Positions 1-11,454 of a stretch of 64,000 nt of DNA are shown here, in pieces. The translations under genes were made by a program, and so were the position numbers. The number at the start of each line of letters is the position of its first letter. Position 1 is the first letter of the stretch. This DNA comes from Dermanyssus gallinae (taxonomy: Eukaryota; Arthropoda; Arachnida; Mesostigmata; Dermanyssidae), in the NCBI GenBank assembly GCA_003439945.1, contig QVRM01002806.1, forward strand, positions 921,001 to 985,000. The letters run 5' to 3'. The notes under the pieces are model-generated. The model was not told where the DNA came from. It saw only the letters and a program-made list of their open reading frames with translations, and searched no databases.

Positions 1-1031
1 AAAACTGCGTGCTGATCCGTTGCATCCTGTTTCGGAATAATTTCCCAAATGCTAACAAAATAGCAGTGCGCAGTGATGAAGTGGTAAGGCGTGAATACTT
101 GCTAGAACCTGGTTTAGCTATGCCCCACGCAAAGAAATCCAGAGTATTTAAATCTGCACTATTTGATGGCCAAAAGTGTTTCGGCCAGTACATGATTATC
201 GTCTAACCAAATTTACGCCAAACGAGCGCAGACGACAAAATAGCGCTGGCCTTGTTGATTTTTTGGGTTATTTGTTGTGTTCGTCAGAGCCTGTAGATCA
301 CATTCGACGCAATCAGAATGGCGGAAGTACATTATCGAGGCCCAAAATTGGAGCGAATAATGGCAGCGATAGAAACGCTTCGCGCGGGCAAACTCGTGGA
401 CTAGATAATTTCCTTTTCCAACCATCCGAGAAATTGACTGATGTAAAGCTGTGTTTTGACCGCGTGGCCGTACATGTTTCAGCAAGACCGCACCGACCGC
501 TTACACGAGTCATTTAATGCAAAACTGGTTAAACGACAATTTGTACATGTTCCGAGCGAAACACTGCTGGCCACCAAACAGTCAGATTTATTTCCCCGGA
601 ATGCGGCGTATTTGAGCAAGGCTCTAACAACACCCTAACACCTCAACACTACTTACACACTGCCATTCTTTCAGTCTTTGAGAAGTTATCCCAAAATGTA
701 ACGGGCGCAGTTTTGATCTCGGTTTAAAACAGTTATATGTTTTTTGTTTTTTTTAATGGCTGCTACCGTTCATTTTTGTTGAGACATGTATTTTTGTAGA
801 TTCAATTGCACTCGACGAAAATTACATGGGGCTGAAGGGCTCTCTTCTTGTATAGCCCGGCATACGCATCCTGTTGCGGACCCTCTTTCCGATCGGAATG
901 TGGTCTCTAAGAACGCCAAATAATGCAACTGTTGTAGCATCAACGCCGTGATCGCTTTCAAATAGTGTGGGAATTTCTAGCACAGACTTTTATATCTAAG
1001 TTATACTGGTATGATCTTTACAGCGACGAAT

Positions 1032-1060
1032 CACCAAAGTACGAATCTAGTACTTTGGTG
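1032..1060. repeat. Perfect 11-bp hairpin, 7-nt loop
   Basis: The arm CACCAAAGTAC at 1032-1042 is exactly complementary to 1050-1060, with loop 1043-1049. No terminator-like T-run follows and no gene flanks it. It belongs to a set of short-spacer inverted repeats scattered through the window. Confidence 0.8.
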
Positions 1061-1864
1061 TATGATGTTAGATGCGTCTCAGTTGTTTGCACAGTTATCG
1101 TTATTGCGGCTGGATTAGCAATGCCTGTATTACTCGTATATAAATATTTATTATGTTGTATCTAAGAACAGAATAATTCAATTCAGTTTTAGTCCGACTA
1201 TTCCTGTCCGAATACCGCGAAAAATGCAGGTGATGTCCTTGACTCACTACCTAAACGTTGCACCCTAAATTCACCTTCGTAAAAAAAGCAGCACGCTATT
1301 ATGCGCTCCCTTTAAGGACATCAATAGAAACTTTGAGCGGTTTGTGTGGCATCATAAAGATGCGGGCTTTGAATATAATAGGGAGTGACCGATAGACAAA
1401 AGTAACCGCGTAATTGTGCGGTTCATTCCCGAAAGTGCAAAGTAAACGGTGCTTTTACCATCTCACAAAGATATTACAACCTAACCCTCTTTGAGTATTT
1501 GTTTCGCTACGGTTGACTGTAAGATGCCTGCACAATCCGACTCGAATTGTAGAAGACCCAGCCCTCGCAAGCACTCAAGCACTTGAGCAACAAATATTAG
1601 CGGGAACATAGTGAAAGCAGGGAAACGCATGACCTTAAGCGGTCAGCTTGTTGACATAACTCGGTGTATGACAATTCAGCTTACATAACCTAAAAGTGCA
1701 GAAAAAAAAGAAGAAATCAACTTTGCATGGAATACAAACCATATCAGGACAAAGACGACACGCCTTTTATTATTCACAGCACACCTTGTCCAATGAACCT
1801 CAGTCGCCTTCAAATAACAAGCAAAATATTCAGCGTCTTTAGACGCACATAAGCATATATGACA

Positions 1865-1908
1865 GAGTCTGCTGTGTGATAGATCGAGTGATATATTACA
1901 GCAGACTC
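1865..1908. repeat. 11-bp inverted repeat, 22-nt spacer
   Basis: GAGTCTGCTGT at 1865-1875 pairs exactly with 1898-1908. The spacer is longer than in most other palindromes here. Confidence 0.7.
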
Positions 1909-2003
1909 AGAAAGAAATTGTATGTACGGTCGCGCATTGGCTATATTACATGGGTTAGCATTCGAAGTTTTTAAAATAGACACAACGTGCATTTACAACG
2001 GAA

Positions 2004-2042
2004 AATTAATTAATTGATTAATTAAAAATTAATTAATTAATT
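2004..2042. repeat. AATT-rich simple repeat block
   Basis: About 39 bp of overlapping AATTAATTAATT-type repeats, palindromic because the motif is self-complementary. Low-complexity sequence with no gene attached. Confidence 0.8.
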
Positions 2043-3059
2043 GCCAGGCTCGTGGAAGCCTTTTTTACCGCTCAGTCAAGTGCGTCACAACATGTCCGTC
2101 CGCTCTGTTCAATTTCTTCCAAGCGTTATTTGTCGAGCCTTAGAGTTTTTTTGGCATATGTTTGCGTTTCCAAATGCTGAGACACTTCGTAAAGGCATTG
2201 ACTGATGGCGGACCGAAACGCTTTGGGTCTTCGATTAATGAGGCATGTCCATGAGCAAATACATTTGGCGGTAGTGCTCCGTGTGGTAAAATCCCAGGAT
2301 ATGATCTAAGAGCTAGGTTTTACGCGGTTTAGACTGCTCAAGTTTCTTTGCACAGATATTATCCCATATAATATGCGTGATTCAGCGTCAAATAGGTATA
2401 GCGCGGTAGCTAGAAAGCGGCAGTGCGGATTCCTGGCGTTCTGCGAAATGAGAACGTGTAGGTTGGGAAACTTGTTTACATGGGTGTGGGTGAATCCGCA
2501 GAAAAGAGGATATTCCGGGCTGAGATCGGGTATTTTCGAATGGACTTCATTTGCATGCGTAGACGTTTTTCATTTCTGCGAGAGAAAGGCCGGCTATCCC
2601 GTCTATTAATATGTGTTGTAAGTTTTCTCTTGTTCTCGGTGGGACGCTAGTACTTCTGCGCGAAATGGGAATCGGTGGAACTGCGGGTCCTCAACAATCG
2701 TTTTCCCACAGCACAGCCTCGCGGCGAGAGTTGTTGATACGGTTTCAGACAGTTGTATCATTGTCTTAAAAAGTGCATTTTTACCATCTCGAGTATTTTT
2801 TATTCGTCAGACGCGAAACAGTGTGTTATTGCAGGTGGGCAATTTGTTCATGATTCAAAGCATTACTAGCTTATAAATATTGATCCCATTTGTAGATTTG
2901 TGTCGCGAAGATCTCCTAGCTTTCTTATTGCCGCCATCGCTCTTGTGCGTACTTCTTCAAAATGGCAACTATGGAAAACTTTGGTGTCATGGTCGCTCAC
3001 GTTAAAAAATGGTGGTTAACAATTTCTGTCCTGTCCCATTTGTCTAGACGTGGTCGTTG

Positions 3060-4606
3060 GCTACTGCGTATGTCCATTACCAAAGATAAACCACAGAATT
3101 CTGGCCTTACCGATTTATAAGTCCATCTGCCTCCTCGACACCTTGAGGAAGATACTTTAAATCGTTCTGGCCAATAAATTATACGAGGAAATCGAAATCA
3201 GAGAAATATCAGGCGCCCAGTATGGTTTCCGGAATGGAAAATCTATCATTGGAGTCATTGACAGGGTCCTGGAACGAGCAGGCCGTGAGACCGCAAATAC
3301 TCCCAAAACGAAGGAATTCGTGCTTCTTTTTTGCTAAAAATATCTTTAATACGATGAACTGGAAATAAGTGGTACACGCGCTGAAAAGAAAAGCAATACC
3401 TACGTACCTCTGCCGAACGATTTCATGCTACCTGGATGAACGAAGTCTGGTTGCAAAGGGGCAAGAACACAGGGTCACTGCCGGGGCCCCACAGGGTATA
3501 AATTTGGGACCCTTTATCTGGAGCTTGGTCTACGACGATGTGCTGGGGTATTAACAATTATCTATAAGGGGCCGAGCTATTGGCCTATGCGGATGACTTG
3601 GCCTTGATCACTGTCACGGCGCGTACCGAAGCCGCGGCCCAACAGGAAACAGCCAACGAAGCTTTATTGATGGTAACGGAGTGGATGAACCGCAATCATC
3701 TGACGCTTGTACCGCATAAAACCGAGGCGCTGTACCTGACGGGCCGGAAGAAGACAGAGAGAGTCCAGTCCGCTTTATGATAGCGGGCCACCCGATAGAA
3801 ATCCTTAAACCCGGCACAAATTATGCTAAAGATTAGGAGTGTATCCTGGGGAAACCGGCGGCTACTAGCTTTGGTTGCCAAATCATCGGCTCTCTGCACG
3901 GCGCCTCTCTGAGCGGACATGGCACTACGAACGGCGAAAAATAGGAGATCATTAAGGTCGGCAAAACGGACACTAGCAATTAGGGTTAACCGGGCGTACC
4001 AGACGGTCTCGACGGAAGCTCTCTTGGTCCTAGCTAAGATGCTGCCTGGGACCTACAGGCGGGAGAATGAAACAATACACTTCTGGAAAAAATCTGGATC
4101 TCGCCAGAGCCAGGAGTGCCACAGTCGCGGACTGGCAAAAGGAATGGGTTAAGGTTACATCCGGGGTGACCAAAGGCAGCTGGACGAAAAGTCTGATATC
4201 GGACCTCAAGGCTTGCTATGGCTGTCGAGATGGGAAGTTAATCTGCTATACGGCTTCGATTCTGACCGGCCACGGTCAATTCCAAAGCTACATGGTTTTC
4301 CAAAGCTACAAGATAAGGAATGCCACCAGTGACACGTGTGTGCTACGCGAATCTGGAGAGGCGGACGGTGTGGAACACACTGTCTTCCACTGTGAGTTTT
4401 TTTGGGAAGCAAGGTGCACAAGCTTCACGGCCGTGAGGGGCCGCCTCATCAAGGCGATGATTAGCTATATGATGACCTTGACGGAAGCGTGGAAGGAGGT
4501 GACAGACCTGCTTGACGCAATATTGACGCTCAAGACGGCATGTGCATTCTGCATTCCCGGAACTTTCCAGAAAACCAAAAAAAGACCGTCAAAGAGCCGT
4601 CAGTAA
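3060..4606 (+). pseudogene. R1-like LINE reverse transcriptase relic (copy A2)
   Basis: A decayed APE-type non-LTR reverse transcriptase. Frames must be switched several times. Visible parts in order are ICLLDTLRKIL (about 3129), AQYGFRNGKSIIG (about 3216), KNIFNTMNWK (about 3340; the first catalytic Asp just upstream is lost), a GAPQG-like motif (about 3480), AYADDLALI (about 3581) and the C-terminal tail with LTGHGQFQSY (about 4260). The C-terminal zinc knuckle keeps only its distal His and Cys. Stops, frameshifts and missing catalytic residues make it non-functional. Towards the 3' end it joins DAILTLKT directly to ACAFCI, whereas the antisense copy near 21.1-21.5 kb has about 250 bp between these segments, so A2 carries an internal deletion. 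R1-like assignment is inferred from its similarity to the longer copy at 6.7-9.75 kb. Confidence 0.8.
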
Positions 4607-6700
4607 TCCCTTAGTTTGCATCTCGAAGGCCTTCGCTCTCGTACTGTCAATGTTGTTTTTCTGAATTACACTTTAGGTGTGCACCTATTATTACATTTTA
4701 TTATTCAATTACATTGGTTTCACTCAAATTAAGTATAACATACACTTCAGATGACATTTTTATTGTTGGCATGTTGTGGCATGCACCACATTTTAGTTTA
4801 GCCCTACCTATCAACTTGGCTGCGAAGCCATAGAATGACTTAGATTGTGAATTGCATTTGTTGGTGGAGTCTCTTACGAACATCTCGGCCAAAAGAAGGA
4901 TATCATGTTCGTTTAAAACGCGTCCCCCTGTCTTTCTGTGAAGTGAATATAGACCTTCTACGTTCCTAAATTCAATTAAAAGCCGTGAATAGTCTTTGTT
5001 TTAGGATCTGGGCGTCATGCCAATTCTTTGTTTTAATTAAATTCCCATAGGCGCCATTTGATTTGTTTCTCTTCATCCTAATAATGGCCCCATATTTATA
5101 GGTTCACTATTATCTAAACGCTTGGGTGGGCAACCCTGTCCGCTTAGGACATGTAAGGCGCTGCTTCACGACTAGCTGAAAGCGGCTAATATTGTTGAAT
5201 CTACGTATAGTAAACAGGCTTCTGCTTGCATTATCTTTTTGCGCTATTATCGCTTTACATACACACGCATATATACATATATTTTTTTAAGATTTTTTTT
5301 TATGAAACCATCTTTTCCGGGCGGCAAATTAATTTAAATTCAGTAATTCCTCATTGAGCTTAACATTTTCATAAGAACACATTTTATTGATTTTAACAAT
5401 TAATGGTATTTTGCAGAAAATACTATTGTATCTGTGATATATGTATATATATATATATATCTCATGTGTCCCTAGACCATTGACTTGGAGCTTAAGGTAA
5501 GTCTGACCCGATCTTTTTCAAGCTGGCTGGCATTGGTGCATTTTTGCCATACTCGTCGGGAAACACTGCATTAAGTTGTCCTCAAGCGTAGTTTATTGGG
5601 AGTTATTTATTTGAAACTAAACACTAGTAGCCGTCCGGAAAGGGCTGTTGGACAATGGGATGTATTAATTTCCGTTCATCGCGCTATATCAATAGTCGAA
5701 AAGAGGCAGGAGAAGAGTAAGCAAACAAAAAAAGAAGAAAAAGTGAACAAGGGGGTGACGCTGACAAACTGTTCCGTGTGTAATCTTATAACTATTGTAA
5801 CTTAAGATCTTACCTGAAGCTAATGGGAAGTCTTCTTCGGCTTTAGAGGTGGGCACTTTCTCCTCGGGCACCAGTTCATAGACCAGGTATAGAGGGAACA
5901 AGGCTCTAAAGGACATATTGGCATGCGTTTTGATTAAGACAATCATGTTTCATAGGTTTTTTGGAGCGACGGGCTTGGTAGATAGCAATGTTCTGGCAGC
6001 GAAAGAGACATAATTTCAGCTTATACTGAAATATAATGACACGCTGCGCTTTCCTCATGATCTGATTTGTCGTCATGGGGATTCGTGCCATTGCTGGGCG
6101 ACGAGACAAGTTACAGTTCATACAGAATCGGCTGAGGTTATTTATAACGACTGCAGTTAATGTTTGGCCTGACGCTTGCCTTATTGGTAGGAAACGTACA
6201 GCCGTGGTAAATTAATATAACCAGAATTAGTAAACTAAATAATTGATTTAGTTGTTTCATCCATACTGCAGCTCATAGGCAACTGTCAATTCCAGTGGCT
6301 GTAGCGTGACAGATGGCCGTCCTAGTGCACTCTACCGTCGTCAGGACCAACTGAGGTACTTGAAGTCACGACTAGATGATTAGGTTAACCTTTGGGGGTA
6401 GTCGTCTGCAGGTTTCCGTCTACGGGGCGCTCTACGAAGGGCTAGACGGCAGGTATAAGCTACACGTCTGCAGCAACTACCGGAAGACAACAGGCAAGGT
6501 AGCACTAGCTGTGAGACGTGAAGGCCGCACCTTTAAAGCCCGGTTGAATTAACTTTATCCTGGACCTGTACACAAGCGCCTGGTCAGCCTGTCGATACCC
6601 TATATTCCTGAACACCAAAGGCTAGAGCACGCAGTTTGATACTTGGTGCATCGGATTGGAGTTTGATAAAGTTTGAGGTAGGCCATTTCAAACGATTCAT
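4607..6700. other. Unassigned DNA between two LINE copies
   Basis: I see no family signature in any frame. A (TA)n microsatellite lies at about 5441-5460. The far 5' part of the next LINE may extend slightly into the right edge. Confidence 0.4.
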
Positions 6701-6778
6701 ACGTTACCGTAATTATGATGCTTATGTGGCCCCCCGCTGCACTGGGCCGGACTACCAGTAAATTATGGTAATGCAAAG

Positions 6779-8214
6779 CTATTCTACATCTTCTCAGGAC
6801 ATGGCAGCGGCCACGGTTTTACTTGGATTGACGTGGCGAACGTTGGGCGTTGTTACTCATGCTACTGCAGCCCCAACGTCCCACTTGAAGATCTTATCAA
6901 ACTTTTAGAAGACTTAACCGCATCTTTTAACCAACGTGACAAGCTCTTAAATATAACGGGAGATTTTAATGCCTCCGCCGGCGCGTGGGGCTCCGCCGCT
7001 ACGAACCGGAGAGGACACGCAGTCTTTGAATGGTTGGCGGCCATGGACCTAGTCGTTCTTAACACAGGTGCTCCTACATTCCACAGGGCAGGGCGCACCT
7101 CTTGTATAGACCTAACTATCACACGCTGGACAGAGGCCCACAGGATTTTAAACTGGAAAGTTTTAAATGACAAAGAATCACTTAGTGACCACCATATAAT
7201 CGAATTTCACGTGACGGCCAGCTTAAAGCAATCATCTGCAAGGCTGCATCCGCCTATGAGGCGTCAGGGAACCGCCGCACTCCGGAAGTCCCTTAGGGCC
7301 TGCATAGGCCCGGATGGCCCGCCCGCTTCGATGACGGGCCTCCAGAAACTCTTAGAGACCGCGGGCAGGGCTCCTTCGGGGCGTGGCACAAATTTTAGGC
7401 GCCGCGGCACACCAAAGTACTGGTGGACTGCGGAGATCGGACATCTAAGGAAGAGATGCCTTCGAGAGAGGCGCCTTTTTACGCGTGCCCGGAGGCGTGC
7501 ACCCGAGGGAAGGTATCCCCTGTACCATAGCGCCGAGTACAAGAGGCTTAGGACCCTCTTACGCAGGGAGATCTCCAGAAGTAAGAAACGCTCCGGGAGA
7601 GCCTTTCTTGAAGAACTGGAGAACGATCCCTGGGGCCGTCCATACAAGATGGTAAAGGGGTGCCCGCCTTTTAAACGGAGAGTGGACCTCACGCCGGACG
7701 AGGCCCAAGAGGCAATATCAGTCCTCATCCCAAAACATCCTCCCTTTGACCGCGCCCCCTACCTGGAGGCCCCAGGGACGGAAAAACAGGATCCTCCAGA
7801 AGTCACCTTGCAAGAGGTGTACGAAGCGGCGGCACGCCTCAAGGAAGGAAAGGCACCAGGCCCCGACGGCGTTCCGGTCTCCGCGGTCAAGCTACTAATG
7901 ACGGAATACCCGGAAGCAGTAGCCGCCGCGGCGCTTAAGATGTTCCGGACGGGCTCGTTCCCTGCGGCATGGAAGGCCGCAAACCTCGTTCTCATACCCA
8001 AGGGCCCCGGCTCCTACCGCCCGATCTGCCTACTCGGCGCCCTGGCTAAAGCATTAGAATCCATCGTGGAGGCACGCCTCCGGGACTTCGCGGAGGGGAG
8101 CGACCTGCTGTCCGACACCCAGTACGGATTCCGCAAGGGCTACTCAACCATCGGCGCCATAAAGCGGATCCAGACGCAGGTTGAACTCCTCCTAGAAGAC
8201 GGGACTTGTTCCTC
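6779..8214 (+). pseudogene. R1-like LINE ORF2, endonuclease C-half and RT fingers
   Basis: The open frame runs without an ATG from upstream of 6800 (FSGHGSGHGFTWIDV), so no start codon is assigned. Endonuclease motifs follow in order: YSCYCSPNVPLEDL, ITGDFNASAGAWGS, the TNRRG/EWLAAMDLVVLNTG stretch typical of R1-type enzymes, IDLTI and the terminal SDHHIIEF. A basic linker leads into the RT at KLKEGKAPGPDGVP-like, SYRPICLLGALAKALE and TQYGFRKGYSTIGAI motifs. In a working element the protein nicks target DNA and primes reverse transcription. The frame is lost near 8200-8215, where reading must switch to reach the catalytic Asp. Confidence 0.85.
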
Positions 8215-9060
8215 GCGATTTTACTGGACGTCAAGAACGCTTTTAACAGCCTACCGTGGCAAGTCATCCTAGGGACTCTCCACAAGAAAAAGGTCCCTTT
8301 TAATCTTCGGACGCTTTTATCAAATTATCTACATGACAGAACAATCCAGTCCCACGGGTTCGTTTTTAACATGACTGCAGGGGTGACACAGGGATCCATA
8401 CTTGGCCCCCTGCTATGGATTATAACCTATGACGACGTGCTGCGGCTGAGGGATCTCCCCCCCGGCGTCAACCTCCTTGCCTACGCTGACGACCTCGTCC
8501 TAACCGTCCAGGCTCGGACCGCGGATCTGCTGCAGAGCCGTGCAAACGAGGCACTTGGTGACGTCGCCCGCTGGATGCAAGAAGCGGGGCTCGCTCTCGC
8601 CCCAGCCAAAAGCGAGGCGATACCCTTGGTGGGCCGAAGAACATGCCCCGACCTTTACCACCGCCTAGATGGCCACGAGATCGTACTCGTCGACCACGTA
8701 AGGTACCTCGGGGTTACCCTTGACAGGAGTCTCCGCGGTACCGAACACGTGCGGCGGGTGACGGAAAAGGCAACGAAGACAGCCAATGACTTCGCACGCC
8801 TCATGCCCAACACATATGGTCCACGGCAGCTGAGAAGACGAATACTTATGTCCGCGGCCGAGTCGGTTGCCCTGTACAGAGCTCCGGCCTGGCCCACCAA
8901 CACACTAAAATTCGCCGCGAACAGGACTCGCCTGCATCGGGCCCAGAGGGTCGGAGCTCTCAGGGTAATCTTAGCGTACAGGACGGTCAGCGCCGCGGCG
9001 GCCTTCGTCGTTGCTAGAACGATCCCGTGGGATTTAAAGGCAGCCGAGCGCCGCCGCTAA
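8206..9060 (+). pseudogene. R1-like LINE ORF2, RT palm and thumb
   Basis: This continues the same protein in a shifted frame. It contains the first catalytic motif FLAILLDVKNAFNSLPW (about 8206), TAGVTQGSILGPLLW (about 8370) and the catalytic box LLAYADDLVLTV (about 8475), then the thumb with RYLGVTLDRSLRG and LMPNTYGPRQLRRR. A TAA at 9058-9060 interrupts AERRR. The copy at 53.7 kb reads through the same point as DERRRLWAEP, so the stop is a mutation rather than the true end. Both catalytic Asp motifs are present, but the protein cannot be made as one piece. Confidence 0.85.
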
Positions 9061-9404
9061 TGGGATAACCCAGGCCTCAAAAAAGACGAGGCACGCCAGC
9101 GTACAATCGACCTCTGGCAGAAGGAGTGTGAAGGCCTCGAACAGGGTGCCCCAGGCGCCAGCCTCCGCACCCTGATCCCAAATATCAGAAGCTGGCTTAA
9201 CCGGCCGGGGGGGGGGGGATTACATTCCTCACAACCCAAGTCCTCACAGGTCACGGCGACTTCCAGTCGTACCTGTTCAGGATTGGAAAGGTCCCCAGCT
9301 CCACGTGCGTCCACTGCGGCGATGGACTCGACGACACTCCAGAGCACACGGTGCTTAGGTGCCCGTCATGGGCGAAGCAGCGCGCAAGCCTAACGGAGTT
9401 TTGA
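9061..9404 (+). pseudogene. R1-like LINE ORF2 C-terminus with CCHC knuckle
   Basis: In frame after the TAA, the reading continues to SLRTLIPNIRSWLNRPGG. It then breaks at a run of about 12 G (around 9205-9216) and resumes as TQVLTGHGDFQSYLF. The sequence CVHCGDGLDDTPEHTVLRC gives a CX2C-X9-HX4C zinc knuckle, as at the C-terminus of many R1/I-type reverse transcriptases. The copy at 54.0 kb has the matching CKHCEGITEDTPEHTLLLC. Confidence 0.8.
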
Positions 9405-9661
9405 AGTAATAATCCAGCTCTTAACCTACACGACCTCACTATGAAAATAACGGAATCAAAATCAGGATGGAACAAAGTGACTCAAGCTTTTAAGAACATA
9501 CTGCAAGGGAAGACAAGGGCCTCCTTTCGAGTCCGCTCGCGCCTCCCCGAGGCTCCCGGGGAACACATCCGCCTGGAGCAGTAGACACGCCCCCCCCTGA
9601 CTGTTTAATGATATGCACAAGCAGTTCCCAGTCAGCGTGGGGGACGGGGACACGACTGGTT

Positions 9662-9685
9662 TTTAGTGGGTTGGAGCCCCACATT
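9662..9685 (+). other. Conserved LINE 3'-UTR stem-loop
   Basis: GTGGG (9666-9670) and CCCAC (9678-9682) flank a 7-nt loop within TTAGTGGGTTGGAGCCCCAC. The same hairpin recurs in the 3' UTR of the copies at 54.34 kb (plus strand) and 21.21 kb (minus strand), and a weaker form is at 41.38 kb. LINE reverse transcriptases often recognise a 3'-UTR structure, so this may be the RNA end bound by the enzyme. That role is inference. Confidence 0.6.
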
Positions 9686-9816
9686 ACCGGCCCGCACTTG
9701 CAGGGAGCTCCCTTGCTGCGGTGCCCGCGTGTGCAACCGCATTTCACAGCGCCTGCGTTGACCATAACTGCGGCAGGCTTACTGCCGCCGATACTTCGAC
9801 AGAAGCAAAACAAGTT

Positions 9817-9873
9817 TTTAAAAGAATTTACTCATCCACAATCATCAACTGTGGATGAGTAAATCCTTTTAAA
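9817..9873. repeat. 24-bp inverted repeat, 9-nt spacer
   Basis: Arms at 9817-9840 and 9850-9873 are complementary with a single mismatch, around spacer ATCATCAAC. It lies 7 bp before the left BTB-like cassette and just past the LINE 3' UTR. Its arms resemble neither neighbour. Confidence 0.85.
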
Positions 9874-9956
9874 GGCAACTGGCATTCGCTGAGTAGAGAA
9901 AGTCTCGTAATACCGGCACGGTCGCACCAACGCAGTGCGTAAGTAACCAAACGACC

Positions 9957-10436
9957 ATGGAAAACGTCATTCAAGAATTAAACGACTTAGCATATCTGCC
10001 ATGTAAGCTTGTAAGCAAAGATGGCACTATTTACGACGTACAAAGAAAAGCTTTGAGTCGATGCCCCTTCTGTGAAGAGGTTTTCAACAAGAAGCCCGAA
10101 TTGCAGGACACGTTTGTGAACATTTCCGATAACAGCAGTGTAATATTTCGAGATTTTCTTAAGAACGTCGAGTGCAGCCGCATCGATGATGTCTTTGAAA
10201 TAATGGCGTTTGCCTGCAAAATCGAGTGGGAAGATTTTCAGGTGTACTGCGCTCGGGCAGCGAATGATATCGTTGTGCCAGACGAAATTTCAGCGGACAC
10301 CATCATCAGTGCCGTTTCTGGCGGGCATTTTGCGGGAGTGCCCGCCAGCCCGAATAGACAGGCCAGCGGATTCCCCACCCTCCCCCCTATCGAGGTTTGG
10401 AATGAAGGTACCACACTACTCCGCCCTACCGATTAG
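9957..10436 (+). CDS. BTB/POZ-like protein, C-terminally altered copy
   Basis: A 159-residue intronless frame starting at ACCATGG, a strong animal initiation context. Residues about 15-115 show a BTB/POZ-type pattern: LVSKDGTIYDV, ALSRCPFCEEVF, then VIFRDFLKNVE and DVFEIMAFACKIEWEDFQVYC. BTB domains mediate dimerisation and often recruit cullin-3 ligases, but the family call rests on pattern only. After ISADTIIS the 52-bp deletion shifts the frame and adds a new tail (SGGHFAGVPASPNRQASG onwards) that the other copy holds in a different frame. The other copy differs at five residues over the first 118. Six of eight base changes I counted are non-synonymous, so I see no sign of selection on the protein since the copies diverged. 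Confidence 0.55.
   Translation: MENVIQELNDLAYLPCKLVSKDGTIYDVQRKALSRCPFCEEVFNKKPELQDTFVNISDNSSVIFRDFLKNVECSRIDDVFEIMAFACKIEWEDFQVYCARAANDIVVPDEISADTIISAVSGGHFAGVPASPNRQASGFPTLPPIEVWNEGTTLLRPTD
10318..10348. repeat. Hairpin inside the BTB-like cassette
   Basis: CTGGCGGGCA at 10318-10327 pairs with 10339-10348 around an 11-nt loop. The right cassette keeps it at 11594-11624. It lies immediately after the point where the two copies differ by 52 bp, so it may have promoted the deletion. Confidence 0.8.
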
Positions 10437-10487
10437 ACGCGATCACCTCGCGATTCCGCGTTACACCCCAGAATAAACACTACCCCC

Positions 10488-10925
10488 CCGGAGGGAGGCT
10501 CGACCACTCCAGAGCAGAGGTTCCCCACCGCTGCGAAGGGCAGCAGCGGAGCCAGATGGTCCTCTCGACAGGCGGTCTGCGTTCATGTGGATAAATCCCA
10601 CTCATTGTGCCTATTAAGCCAAAGCAGCAGGCGTCCCAGACGGTACTCCCAGTTTGCTAAAGCCCGGGGCATTAACCGTCCGGCCCGGGTTCCATGTGCA
10701 GCACACTTCCCCCGTATATTAATAGTAGCGTTAACAGCCCTCGAATAGGCCACGACAAAATGACAATACGAAAGAGCCGTAGCCGTCAAACCGACGTCAA
10801 ACCCTTTTGTAAGAATGTTTCACCTTGATGAGCTCAACTTGGGTGCTGCGCTCCTTATGCATCTATGAGTTAGAGTGTGCATATTTTCGTTTGTTTCACG
10901 GCCAAGTGTATCACGGCCAGGTCAT
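10488..10925. other. Unassigned spacer between inverted cassettes
   Basis: GC-rich sequence without a recognisable frame. It separates the left BTB-like cassette from the RT/RLE-like relic that begins near 10.93 kb. It may be an upstream part of that relic, but I cannot show it. Confidence 0.4.
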
Positions 10926-11454
10926 GGTCCCGGTTTATTTAGGCGGTCTAGCTGTGCCGGACGCGGTCATGATGGCAGGACCCGCAATCGTGTCGTCGTT
11001 GGTTACAGGCCCCACCCTGTCGGCGAATTAGGACTCTGTTGGACGACGAGACGACGCGTATAAGCGCAAGGCTGAGGCTTGGTGTGGAACTAGTCGTGCC
11101 CCACTGATGTCGTTGTGGTGATTTCGTGGACGCGTTGGCCCATCATGGCCTATCATGCGCGTTGAGTATAAGCCGACGGGCATATCACTCCGCTTTAAAT
11201 AACACTTTTGTCGCGCACTTAGATCTGCCGGCTTCCCGTGCGTTCTAGAGCCCCCGGGTCTTTTGAGGGATGATGGAAAAAGACCTGACGGTCTGACTTT
11301 GACGTCCTTTGAGCGTGGCCGCATGCTTGTTTGGGACGCAATTGTAACCCACTCATTAGCCCCGTCGATGGTCGGTGCAGATGCAGACCGAGCAGGTCAT
11401 GCCTCCATATTAGCTGAAGCTAACAAATGCGGAAAATACGCAAGCGTCGATTTT

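Larger units (their letters stand above)
1..3060. other. Unassigned non-coding DNA
   Basis: I recognise no gene here. Open frames are short, lack any family signature and overlap in several frames. Small structures are visible: a perfect hairpin at 1032-1060, an inverted repeat at 1865-1908 and an AATT-rich block at 2004-2042. The R1-like LINE relic begins at about 3060. Confidence 0.5.
6720..9750 (+). mobile_element. R1-like LINE, 5'-truncated and broken (copy A1)
   Basis: The longest copy of the R1-like family in the window. It runs from within the apurinic-type endonuclease through the reverse transcriptase to the C-terminal zinc knuckle and a 3' UTR. The 5' half of the endonuclease and any ORF1 are missing. 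The frame is broken three times: a shift near 8200-8215, a TAA at 9058-9060, and a shift at the G-run around 9205-9216. The 3' UTR (about 9640-9750) matches that of the copy at 53.2-54.4 kb, including the stem-loop at 9666-9682, and this sets the approximate 3' end. Base composition is clearly GC-richer than the surrounding DNA, as expected for an inserted element. Confidence 0.9.
9881..10487 (+). mobile_element. BTB-like cassette, left copy (607 bp)
   Basis: This matches the reverse complement of 11455-12113 from end to end, with by-eye divergence of a few percent. The shared sequence begins exactly at GGCATT and ends at CACTACCCCC in both copies, and flanking sequence differs completely outside these points. 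The only length difference is 52 bp missing here at the junction 10311/10312, which exactly accounts for 659 minus 607. The unit has no terminal inverted repeat, no poly(A) and no clear target-site duplication. It carries a short leader, one intronless ORF and a GC-rich hairpin (10318-10348). I do not recognise its class. Confidence 0.75.

Noticed and set aside
9881..10487. BTB-like cassette as a Helitron
   Set aside because: Ends do not show 5'-TC and 3'-CTRR with a subterminal hairpin, and the insertion point is not a clear A|T junction.
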